44,524 nt of DNA, from NCBI GenBank assembly GCA_946479015.1, contig CAMLEQ010000002.1, positions 1 to 44,524 of the forward strand, written 5' to 3'. Position 1 is the stretch's first letter; each line of letters begins with the position of its first letter. Source of the DNA: an uncultured Gemmatimonadota bacterium. GTDB lineage: Bacteria > Gemmatimonadota > Gemmatimonadetes > Gemmatimonadales > Gemmatimonadaceae. The notes below the pieces were generated by a model, which did no database searches, had not been told where the DNA came from, and worked only from the letters and a program-made list of their open reading frames with translations. Shown here piece after piece: positions 7,016 through 16,099 of the stretch. Position numbers and translations under genes: made by a program.

Positions 7016-7052
7016 GCAAACCGCCGTTGGTTTGCCCAGCACAACGTGGTGC
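7016..7052 (+). promoter_or_regulatory. Two tandem hairpins in the cold-shock mRNA leader
   Basis: The roughly 70-base leader contains GCAAACC (7016-7022) pairing with GGTTTGC (7029-7035) around gccgtt, then GCAC (7039-7042) pairing with GTGC (7049-7052). Long structured leaders are a known feature of cold-inducible csp genes, where they act in mRNA stability and translation. A thermoregulatory role here is inference. Confidence 0.5.
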
Positions 7053-7085
7053 AGGATCCGTTTCACCCCGCAGGAGGCAGCTCGA

Positions 7086-7289
7086 ATGGCCAGAGGGAAA
7101 GTGAAGTGGTTCAATGACGCCAAGGGCTACGGCTTCATTGAGCAGGAGGGTGGTGAGGACGTCTTCGTGCATTTTTCCGCGATCACGATGGACGGCTTCA
7201 AGACGCTCTCCGAAGGGCAAGAGGTGGAGTTCGAGATTCGCAGCGGCGAGAAGGGGTTGCACGCCGCGAACGTCCAGCGACTGAGCTGA
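7086..7289 (+). CDS. csp: Cold-shock protein, CspA family
   Basis: The 67-residue product is a single cold-shock domain, an RNA/ssDNA-binding OB fold that melts mRNA structure. RNP1 (KGYGFIEQ, 13-20) and RNP2 (DVFVHFSAI) are intact, and the start [16 protein letters not shown] is classic. The size equals that of E. coli CspA-type proteins. The start is set by AGGAGG at 7072-7077, eight bases before ATG; an upstream ATG at 6996 lies before the promoter's likely start point and is not used. The gene is monocistronic between its own strong promoter and the terminator at 7383. Whether it is cold-induced or constitutive cannot be told. Confidence 0.97.
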   Translation: MARGKVKWFNDAKGYGFIEQEGGEDVFVHFSAITMDGFKTLSEGQEVEFEIRSGEKGLHAANVQRLS

Positions 7290-7382
7290 CCACCATCGGT
7301 ACCACAGGCCATTCGATCTAGCTGCCGCCTGCCCGCTGCGACGAGGCAGGCGTTGGCACATATCGAGACCTGGAATGCCCGG

Positions 7383-7419
7383 GCACGTTCCGTTCGGCAG
7401 AGCGGAACGTGCTTTTTTT
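7383..7419 (+). terminator. Strong intrinsic terminator after the cold-shock gene
   Basis: GCACGTTCCG (7383-7392) pairs with CGGAACGTGC (7403-7412). Three more pairs extend the stem to 13 bp around a GGCA tetraloop, followed by seven T residues (7413-7419). A second inverted repeat, CGCCTGCC (7326-7333) with GGCAGGCG (7345-7352), lies between the csp stop codon and this terminator. It separates csp from polA. Confidence 0.92.
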
Positions 7420-7469
7420 CGCTCCCGCGCACCCTGGTATTCGACGCTGGCGGGCGCGAACTTTCGCGG

Positions 7470-10412
<2,943 letters not shown>

Positions 10413-10436
10413 GCGGCGCGGCGGGGTGGGGGCGCT

Positions 10437-10469
10437 GGCCGGCCGGGCCCGGGCCCGTCCGGGCCGGCC
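10437..10469 (+). terminator. GC-rich hairpin after polA, possible terminator without a T run
   Basis: GGCCGGCC at 10437-10444 and again, as its own inverse, at 10462-10469 can form a stem about 25 bases after the polA stop codon. There is no T tract, so any termination would need Rho or another factor. Confidence 0.3.
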
Positions 10470-10471
10470 AC

Positions 10472-10500
10472 GAGACATCGGTTTCAATGAATCGTCTAAT
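10472..10500 (+). promoter_or_regulatory. Candidate promoter of the first pilin gene
   Basis: GAGACA (10472-10477; 4 of 6), 17-base spacer, TCTAAT (10495-10500; 5 of 6). It would give a leader of roughly 115 bases before the pilin ATG. Confidence 0.4.
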
Positions 10501-10622
10501 GTGCGGCGCCCACGGCGGCTCGGGCGCCCCCTGGCGCTCCCTCGTCCCCTGCTCCACCCCCGCTTCCGCCCCTGCCTCTCCGCCGGCCGCACGCGACACC
10601 ATCACCGCTCCCGAGCTACTCG

Positions 10623-11009
10623 ATGCGCTTCCGAAGGCGTGACGGATTCTCCCTGGTGGAGCTCTTCGTCGTCATCGTCGTGATCGGCGTCCTCGTCGGC
10701 CTCGCGATTCCCCGGTTTCGCAACTTCCGGCGGAAGTTCTACATCACCACCATGACGAGCGACCTCCAGAACCTCGCGCTCTCCGAGGAGGCCTACTGGA
10801 GCGAGTGGAGCCGCTACTCCGAGGACCTGCGGGCGCTGGACTTCACGCCGTCGTCGGACGTGAAGGTCACGGTGGTCAGCGCCGACAGCACCGGATGGTC
10901 GGCCACGGCCAGTCACGGTGCCGACGATGCCCGGTGCGCGATGTTCTACGGGACCGCCCCGGAGGTCCCCCCGGCCACGATGAAGAACATCATCGGGTGC
11001 ACCCGATGA
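10623..11009 (+). CDS. Type IV pilin-like prepilin, first of a tandem pair
   Basis: The 128-residue product is a class III-signal prepilin. An eight-residue basic leader (MRFRRRDG) ends at the prepilin-peptidase site G8/F9. It is followed by FSLVELFVVIVVIGVLVGLAIP, with the expected Glu at mature position 5, forming the N-terminal membrane and assembly helix. The globular part has one likely disulphide (C111 in DARCAMF and C126 near the end), as in pilins with a D-region. It is paralogous to the next gene (TSDLQNLALSEEAYW against KSDLRNLATAEESYY) and of equal length. It could be a structural pilin, a minor pilin or a type II secretion pseudopilin; no assembly genes are in the window. Confidence 0.88.
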   Translation: MRFRRRDGFSLVELFVVIVVIGVLVGLAIPRFRNFRRKFYITTMTSDLQNLALSEEAYWSEWSRYSEDLRALDFTPSSDVKVTVVSADSTGWSATASHGADDARCAMFYGTAPEVPPATMKNIIGCTR

Positions 11010-11010
11010 T
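10989..11010. repeat. Perfect 22-bp palindrome over the first pilin stop codon
   Basis: ATCATCGGGTG at 10989-10999 is followed directly by its exact inverse CACCCGATGAT at 11000-11010. It spans the stop codon (11007-11009) and could be a protein site or a tight RNA hairpin. No T run follows. Confidence 0.6.
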
Positions 11011-11065
11011 CATGGATTTCCGGCGGCTGCTCGCTCCGCCGATCCGGCCGACCGCCGTTGCAGAG

Positions 11066-11081
11066 TGCGATGATCATCGCA
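11066..11081. repeat. TGCGATGATCATCGCA palindrome between the pilin genes
   Basis: This is a perfect 16-bp palindrome. Its core GATGATCAT is repeated at 11005-11013, at the edge of the palindrome over the previous stop codon. Together they make two related sites 64 bases apart, upstream of the second pilin promoter. They could be activator or repressor sites for that promoter. Confidence 0.45.
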
Positions 11082-11167
11082 GAATCGAGCGGTCAGTTCG
11101 ACCGACGGGTCGATTCGAAACATCCTAAAACTAGTCAAATCATAGGCTTGCTCGTTGGCCTCCCGTG

Positions 11168-11182
11168 CGGCACTGCGATTGC
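11168..11182 (+). promoter_or_regulatory. Sigma-54-type -24/-12 element before the second pilin gene
   Basis: CGGCAC (11168-11173), five bases (tgcga), then TTGC (11179-11182). This matches TGGCAC-N5-TTGC at nine of ten core positions with exact spacing. The start point near 11194 would leave a leader of about 45 bases. RpoN-dependent major pilin genes are well known in Pseudomonas, Geobacter and Myxococcus. Nearby palindromes could serve the enhancer-binding protein. Confidence 0.6.
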
Positions 11183-11239
11183 CTGGCACTGAGGCGGCAG
11201 TCGTCGTGACCGATGCCCAACCCAATTCAGGACCCTTCC

Positions 11240-11626
11240 ATGCGCCACTCGCGCTCCGCCGGCTTCACCCTGATCGAATTGTTGGTCGTGGTCGTGATCA
11301 TCGGGATCCTCGCATCCATCGCGATCCCGAAGTTCGCGAACACGAAGGGGAAGAGCTACGCCGCGGCGATCAAGTCCGACCTGCGGAACCTGGCCACGGC
11401 GGAGGAGTCGTACTACTACTCGAACGACACGTACACGGCTGATCTCGGCGCGCTCAACTTCAACCCGACGGCCGGCGTGACGATCACGATCTCCGAGGCG
11501 ACCGCTGGCGGGTGGGGAGCGACGGCCACGCGCCCGGGGGCGTCGGTGAACTCGTGCGCGCTGTTCTTCGGGTCGGTGGCGCCCGTGGCGCCGGCGACGG
11601 TGGAGGCGAGCATCGTCTGCAACTGA
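11240..11626 (+). CDS. Type IV pilin-like prepilin, second of a tandem pair
   Basis: The 128-residue prepilin has leader MRHSRSAG, cleavage at G8/F9, then FTLIELLVVVVIIGILASIAIPKF with Glu at mature position 5. This is a closer match to canonical major pilins (FTLIELLVVVVIIGILA) than its neighbour. Two cysteines near the C-terminus (NSCALFF and IVCN) can form the usual disulphide, and the body has the aromatic ESYYYSNDTYTADL segment. ATG 11240 is chosen over the frame's upstream ATG at 11213 because AGGA lies seven bases before it and it gives the standard short leader. A sigma-54-like element lies about 60 bases upstream, so this gene is probably controlled apart from the first pilin. It is likely the major subunit, by inference. 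Confidence 0.92.
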   Translation: MRHSRSAGFTLIELLVVVVIIGILASIAIPKFANTKGKSYAAAIKSDLRNLATAEESYYYSNDTYTADLGALNFNPTAGVTITISEATAGGWGATATRPGASVNSCALFFGSVAPVAPATVEASIVCN

Positions 11627-11628
11627 GC

Positions 11629-11928
11629 GTGACTTCGACGCGAGGGGTCTTGGGGAGCGATTCGACGGTCTATCGGGAGTTCGCGAAGCGGCGCGAGGGG
11701 ATGATCCACGCCATGGATGGTGGGCTCTGGCTGCACCGCCACGTGTGGAAGGGGCGCCCGATGGCGCACCTCGTGTCCACGGACCGGGAGCGACTGCTCG
11801 CCTACGGGCGCCGCGTCGGGCTCCCGGCGGAGCGACTGCAGTTCAAGCCATTGAAGGATCCACGCACCGGCGTCAGGCGGGATGCGTGGCACTGGGATCT
11901 GGTCGGGGAGTTCCTCCCTCCGCGGTGA
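11629..11928 (+). CDS. Small DUF4031-like protein
   Basis: The product is about 99 residues if the GTG at 11629 is used; this starts two bases after the pilin stop codon. The C-terminal part, with WKGRPMAHLVSTDRERLLAY, then a FKPLKD segment and WHWDL, resembles DUF4031 proteins, a short family of unknown function with an N-terminal HL and a C-terminal H-[YW]-D-L. No Shine-Dalgarno sequence decides the start; ATG 11701 would give 75 residues and still keep the conserved part. The last 56 bases overlap the convergent acyltransferase gene tail to tail. It is probably cytoplasmic, and I can give no biochemical role. Confidence 0.6.
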   Translation: MTSTRGVLGSDSTVYREFAKRREGMIHAMDGGLWLHRHVWKGRPMAHLVSTDRERLLAYGRRVGLPAERLQFKPLKDPRTGVRRDAWHWDLVGEFLPPR

Positions 11929-13273
11929 GCTCCGCCTCGAGCGCGCGTCCCTCGTCGCGCAGCTCGGCGAGCCGCTCCACGAGCTGGCGCTGCAGCGCCG
12001 GGTGGCGGCGGAAGACGAGATAGGCGCGGGCGCGCTCGACCGCGCGCCGCATGCGGTCGCGGTGGCGCTGATCCCACAGCCCGGCGATCGGCAGGGTGGC
12101 GAGATAGAGCAACGCCCACCATGGTCCCACCCACCGCCACGCCGCGGCGGTCTGCACGACGTAGGCGACGAGGAGCAGCGCCACGGCGAGCAGCAGCGTG
12201 TGCATCGCGGGATCTTCGGGCGCCCGGCTCGTGCGGCGCGCGATCGTGCGCGCGATGGCGAGCGGGATCGCGTGGTTCACGCGCCCCCAGAGCGCGACGG
12301 CGCCCGCGGCGATCGCGACGGAGCCCTCGCGCAGCAGGAACCAGCCACCGGGGAGCAGTCCCGGGGAGATGGTCACGTCCGTCGGCGCGATGCGGCGGCG
12401 CGCCAGCTCCTCGCGCAACGCGTCGAGGCGGGAGAGAAACGCGGCGGCGCGCTCCTCGGTGGCCGGCCGGAGCAGACGCCGCGCACGCTCGATCCGCCGC
12501 ACGAGCTCCACCTCCAGCACCAGCGAGTGCGCCGGTACGCGGACGGGGCGCGCCTCGTCGGCCGCTCCGGCCAGGAGCCGCGCCGCTCCGATCACGCGCG
12601 CGGCATCCTCCGCGCTCGCGAAGTTGAGCGTCATCGCGCGGAGACGTGCATCCACCTCCCGCGTGAGCGTCTCCACCGCACCGTCGCCAGGCGGGGTGAC
12701 CCACGCGTCGAGCAGGAGCGGCTCGCCTGCCTGCACGACGATGCGCGTGCGGGGGCGCCACTTCTCCTCGAACACCAGCCCGATGGGGACGATGGTGATG
12801 CCCCGAACCCCGTGCGCATCCCGCGCCTCGAGGGCGACGCGTGCGAGCCCGGTGCGCAGCGGCGCGAGCGCGGGCTCGCTGTGGCTCTTTCCTTCAGGGA
12901 AGAACAACACCGCCGCGCCCCGCCCGAGCGCGCCCACGAGCGCCTCGAACGAGGCGCGGTTGCGCGCGGGATCGAGTGCCGCGCGCGGCTCTCGTCGGGC
13001 CTCGTCGCTCGCCCGCCGCAATGGCACCGCCCCGATCGCGCGGAGCGCGGCGCCGACGAGCGGGTTGTCGAACAGCGTGGCCTTCGCGGTGAGCGTCACC
13101 CGTCGCGGCACGGCATCGATGACGGTCATCGCATCCACCACGGCGTTCGGGTGATTGACCGCCAGCAGCACGGGGCCGTGCGCGGGCACGCGGTCCAGTC
13201 CCACGATCTCGACGTCGCGATAGAACCAGCGCAGTGCGAGTGCGGTGAGCCAGTGCAGGATCCGGTAGAGCAC
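11873..13273 (-). CDS. PlsC-type glycerolipid acyltransferase with C-terminal membrane segments
   Basis: The 466-residue product is a probable acylglycerol-phosphate or glycerol-phosphate acyltransferase in phospholipid synthesis. The catalytic block is NHPNAVVD (H41, D47), an H-x5-D spacing instead of the usual H-x4-D. It is followed by ATLFDNPLVGAALRAIGAVPLRR, FFPEGKSH (125-132; the FPEG block), LRTGLARVALEA, and IVPIGLVFE. The N-terminal LYRILHWLTALALRWFY helix suits a membrane association role. After the enzyme domain (about 240 residues) come an Arg-rich helical part and two to three hydrophobic segments (about 318-430), absent from minimal PlsC enzymes. GTG at 13273 has GGAG nine bases upstream. 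It converges with the DUF4031-like gene, overlapping by 56 bases, and is divergent from the next lipoprotein gene. Confidence 0.86.
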   Translation of the reverse strand: MLYRILHWLTALALRWFYRDVEIVGLDRVPAHGPVLLAVNHPNAVVDAMTVIDAVPRRVTLTAKATLFDNPLVGAALRAIGAVPLRRASDEARREPRAALDPARNRASFEALVGALGRGAAVLFFPEGKSHSEPALAPLRTGLARVALEARDAHGVRGITIVPIGLVFEEKWRPRTRIVVQAGEPLLLDAWVTPPGDGAVETLTREVDARLRAMTLNFASAEDAARVIGAARLLAGAADEARPVRVPAHSLVLEVELVRRIERARRLLRPATEERAAAFLSRLDALREELARRRIAPTDVTISPGLLPGGWFLLREGSVAIAAGAVALWGRVNHAIPLAIARTIARRTSRAPEDPAMHTLLLAVALLLVAYVVQTAAAWRWVGPWWALLYLATLPIAGLWDQRHRDRMRRAVERARAYLVFRRHPALQRQLVERLAELRDEGRALEAELTAEGGTPRPDPSATHPA

Positions 13274-13340
13274 GGTCTCGAGCTCCAGCGTGGGAGGATC
13301 GATGGTCGGGTGGTCCGTGCGTGCGCGCCGGGACCGTCAG

Positions 13341-13369
13341 TTGACGCACGCCACCGGGCGATGAAGATT
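13341..13369 (+). promoter_or_regulatory. Candidate leaderless promoter of the 316-residue lipoprotein gene
   Basis: TTGACG (13341-13346), 17-base spacer, AAGATT (13364-13369), then six bases to the ATG. The -35 box is identical to that of pyrE; the -10 box is weak (3 of 6). Confidence 0.45.
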
Positions 13370-13375
13370 TGACGG

Positions 13376-14326
13376 ATGCGCTCGATGCCGCGTTTCTTAC
13401 CGTCCGCCGTGTTGATCGTGGCGTCGCTGCTCGCCTGCGAGCGCTCCCGTCCCGCCGCTCCCCCCGACACCTCGCGGCCGGCGATGCCGGAATCGGTGCA
13501 GGCGGTCCAACCGCCGCCACCGGCGCCGGCGTGGGACTCCGCGGCCGGACCGGTGCTCTTCGTCCGGAGCGGATCCCCCGATGCGGCGTTCGTGGTCTTT
13601 CCAGAATACGCCGACAGCACCTTGCCGGATACGGTGCGGTTCGATGTCGGCGGAGTGCGAGGGGTGCGGGTGGACCTGTTCGGGCGCGGCGGGTTGGTGG
13701 GCACCGCCCGGGTGGCGGATGTGCGCAGCACGCAGTGGAGCGGCGACGAGTGCGTCGAGTGGCCGAAGGCGGTCGTCCGCCCCACCGCCGACAGCGGAGC
13801 GGTCTCCGGGTGGACGGTGGCGTTCCTGCATGGGCGGGCGGAGTCGGTGCCGCTCGACTCGATCGAGTCGATGCCGCGCCCGGATTCGGCGCGGCTCGCG
13901 GCCGATGTGACACGGCTCGTCTCCGCGCTGCCTGACGACACCTCGCGCACCTTCCGCGGCATCCCCTTCTCCGTGCAGAGCGCCTACCGCTTTCCCGTCG
14001 GTTCCGGCGTGGACGCGGTGGTCGCGGATGTCGTGCGGCGGCTCAACCAGGAAGCGAATCCGCTGGAGCAGCACACGCTGCTCGTGGCCGAGCGCGCCAC
14101 GAGCGCGCAGGCGGGATACCACGTGGTGTTCCACGAGCGTGCCGCCGGCTCCGAGGAGACGCTGGAGACGACGGATGTGCTCGCGGCCGTGCGATTCCCG
14201 GCGTCGGGGCGCATCGCGCTCGTGCTGCTGCGCGAGGGATTGGAGACGAGCGCCTACGCGCTGCTGGTGCGCGAGCCGCAGGGCACCTGGCACGTGCGCT
14301 GGACGAGCGTGCACACGGGGTGCTGA
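13376..14326 (+). CDS. Lipoprotein of unknown function
   Basis: The 316-residue product starts with a clear lipoprotein signal (MRSMPRFLPSAVLIVASLLAC; lipobox LLAC with C21), followed by a Pro/Ala-rich linker (about 25-52, including QPPPPAPAW) that would hold the mature domain away from the membrane. The rest looks like a compact alpha/beta periplasmic domain with no family I recognise; Cys at DECVEW and at the final residue could pair. The ATG at 13376 lies six bases after a promoter-like AAGATT and has no Shine-Dalgarno box. It is divergent from the acyltransferase and ends 12 bases from the convergent phosphoesterase. The frame has the smooth codon use of a real gene, but I cannot assign a role. 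Confidence 0.75.
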   Translation: MRSMPRFLPSAVLIVASLLACERSRPAAPPDTSRPAMPESVQAVQPPPPAPAWDSAAGPVLFVRSGSPDAAFVVFPEYADSTLPDTVRFDVGGVRGVRVDLFGRGGLVGTARVADVRSTQWSGDECVEWPKAVVRPTADSGAVSGWTVAFLHGRAESVPLDSIESMPRPDSARLAADVTRLVSALPDDTSRTFRGIPFSVQSAYRFPVGSGVDAVVADVVRRLNQEANPLEQHTLLVAERATSAQAGYHVVFHERAAGSEETLETTDVLAAVRFPASGRIALVLLREGLETSAYALLVREPQGTWHVRWTSVHTGC

Positions 14327-14338
14327 GGGGCGCGTCGC

Positions 14339-15190
14339 TCAGCCGCGCGCGGCGCGCAGACGCACGATCAGGACCTCCGGCGGGCAGCGCACGCGGAAGG
14401 GGAGCACCACGCCGACGCCGGTGGTGACGTAGAGCGCGGCTCTGTCGTTCGGCACCCAGCCGCTGGCACAGCGCGGCCCGCACGTGACGCAGTGCCGCGC
14501 CGGCGCGCCGAGGAACGGGATGACCACCTGCCCGCCGTGCGTGTGCCCGCTGAGCATCAGGTCCACGCGCGCCTCCGGCGCCAGCGCGCGAATGCCGTCG
14601 GGGTTGTGGGAGAGCACGATGCGCGGAGTCTCGGCCGGCTCGCCGCCGCACCCGGCGAGCGGATCGATGCGCCCGTACGTGGCGTCGTCCACACCGGCCA
14701 CGACCAGCGACCCATCCCCCCGCGTCAGGCGGACGCAGTGGTTGACGAGCACGCGCGCGCCGAGCGTGCGGAGCCACTCGGCGACCGCCGGTGCGTCGTA
14801 GTCGTAGTCGTGATTCCCGAGGACCGCCACAACGCCGTCCGGTGCGTGGAGCTCCCGCAGCACGGGGGAGAGCGCGCGCAGGCCGTACTCGTAGAGACGC
14901 CGCGAGGTGCGCGGCAGCGCACGATGCGAGAGCGCGTAGTCGCCGAGCAACGCCACGAGGTCCGGCCGCTCGCGCTGGGTGAGCCGAATGGCGCGGCGCA
15001 GGTGCCGGGTGGGCGCGACGACGGATCCGTGGTGGATGTCGCCGAGCGCCGCGATGGTGTATCCGTCGAAGGCGGACGGCAGACCCCGGATGGGGGCATC
15101 GATGCGCGCGACGCGGAGCCGCCGCGGTGCCAGCAGCACGGCGTGCCCCGCGGCCGCGATCGTCGCGCCGGCCATCACCGCTCCCAGCAT
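14339..15190 (-). CDS. YkuE-like metallophosphoesterase
   Basis: The 283-residue calcineurin-like phosphoesterase has the full two-metal site: GDIHHG (D51, H53), GDY (D84), GNHDY (N126-H127-D128), SHNPD (H195) and SGHTHGG (H216, H218). A single N-terminal hydrophobic stretch (GAVMAGATIAAAGHAVLLAP) probably anchors or exports it, as in YkuE relatives. An unusual cluster CVTCGPRC follows the last motif and might bind a further metal or form a disulphide. AGGAG lies seven bases before ATG, and the start is only three bases after the stop of the permease gene, so it is the last gene of the BMP transporter operon. It may dephosphorylate a lipid headgroup or imported nucleotide; the substrate is unknown. 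Confidence 0.9.
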   Translation of the reverse strand: MLGAVMAGATIAAAGHAVLLAPRRLRVARIDAPIRGLPSAFDGYTIAALGDIHHGSVVAPTRHLRRAIRLTQRERPDLVALLGDYALSHRALPRTSRRLYEYGLRALSPVLRELHAPDGVVAVLGNHDYDYDAPAVAEWLRTLGARVLVNHCVRLTRGDGSLVVAGVDDATYGRIDPLAGCGGEPAETPRIVLSHNPDGIRALAPEARVDLMLSGHTHGGQVVIPFLGAPARHCVTCGPRCASGWVPNDRAALYVTTGVGVVLPFRVRCPPEVLIVRLRAARG

Positions 15191-15193
15191 CGG

Positions 15194-16099
15194 TCAGCTC
15201 CTGCCCAGTGCCGCCGGCGCCAGGGCACGCCCCGCCACCCCCGCGAGCGCGAGCAGGGTGAGCAGGTACGGGAGCGCGAGGAAGAGTTGGTAGGGAGCGG
15301 CCCAGCCCATCGCCTGGAAGACGTACTGCAGCGCGCTCGCCGCGCCGAAGAGCAGTGCCGCGAGGAACGCGCCGAGCGGGCTCCATCGGCCGAGGACGAC
15401 GATGGCGATGGCGATGAATCCGCGGCCGGCCGACATCCCCTCGGCGAACGTCCCCGCCTGCGAGAGGACGAGGGTGCCGCCGCTCACGCCGCCGATGGCG
15501 CCGCCGAACAGCACCGCGAGCCAGCGCAGCCGCCCGACGGAGATGCCGGCGACGGCGGCGGCATCGGGGCGCTCCCCCGCCGCGCGGAGGGCGAGACCCG
15601 CCTGGGTGTTTCGCATCCACCACCAGAGCGCCGGTGCCAGGAGGTAGACGAGGTACGTGGGGAGCGGCTGGTCGAAGAGCACCGGGCCGAGCAGCGGGAT
15701 CGCCGACAGTCCGGGCACCCGAGTGGAGCCCGTGGTCGGGATCGTGAGCGCGGCGCCGGTGGCTCCGTACAGGGCGCGGTAGAGCGTTCCCGTGAGGCCG
15801 AGGGCGAGCAGGTTGACGGCGGTGCCGGTGATGATCTGGTCGGCGCGCAGCGTGATCACGAAGGCGCCGAACACCGCCGCGATGACGACACCGGCCAGGG
15901 CGGCGCCGGCGAACCCTCCTGTCAGGCCGGCGCCACCCGCGGCGAGGAGCCCGCCAAAGGCGCCCGCGAGCATGATCCCCTCGAGCCCGATGTTGATGAT
16001 CCCCGCGCGCTCCACCACCACCTCGCCGAGCGCCGCGAGGGCGAGCGGGGTCGCGGTCCGGACGGTCGCCTCGAGGAACGCTTCCGTGGCGGGTATCAT
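15194..16099 (-). CDS. BMP-family ABC transporter permease, second subunit
   Basis: The 301-residue inner-membrane permease belongs to the family of the Bacillus and Streptococcus nucleoside importers (NupQ type). The N-terminal mark RAGIINIGLEGIMLAGAFGG is diagnostic, and about eight to ten hydrophobic segments follow, with ALRAAGERPDAAAVAGISVGR as the ATPase-coupling loop. The start ATG overlaps the stop of the first permease in the arrangement ATGA, so the two are translationally coupled. GGAGG lies seven bases upstream. The same frame is open 281 codons further upstream, but that part is the shadow of the first permease. It forms the channel with the first permease. Confidence 0.93.
   Translation of the reverse strand: MIPATEAFLEATVRTATPLALAALGEVVVERAGIINIGLEGIMLAGAFGGLLAAGGAGLTGGFAGAALAGVVIAAVFGAFVITLRADQIITGTAVNLLALGLTGTLYRALYGATGAALTIPTTGSTRVPGLSAIPLLGPVLFDQPLPTYLVYLLAPALWWWMRNTQAGLALRAAGERPDAAAVAGISVGRLRWLAVLFGGAIGGVSGGTLVLSQAGTFAEGMSAGRGFIAIAIVVLGRWSPLGAFLAALLFGAASALQYVFQAMGWAAPYQLFLALPYLLTLLALAGVAGRALAPAALGRS

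Noticed and set aside
7354..7370. TGGCACATATC as a possible sigma-54 promoter for polA.
   Set aside because: The -24 half fits, but the -12 half (GAGA instead of TTGC) does not.
7353..7469. N-terminal extension of polA to the ATG at 7353.
   Set aside because: The stretch contains the csp terminator, and Pol I homology begins at the ATG at 7470.
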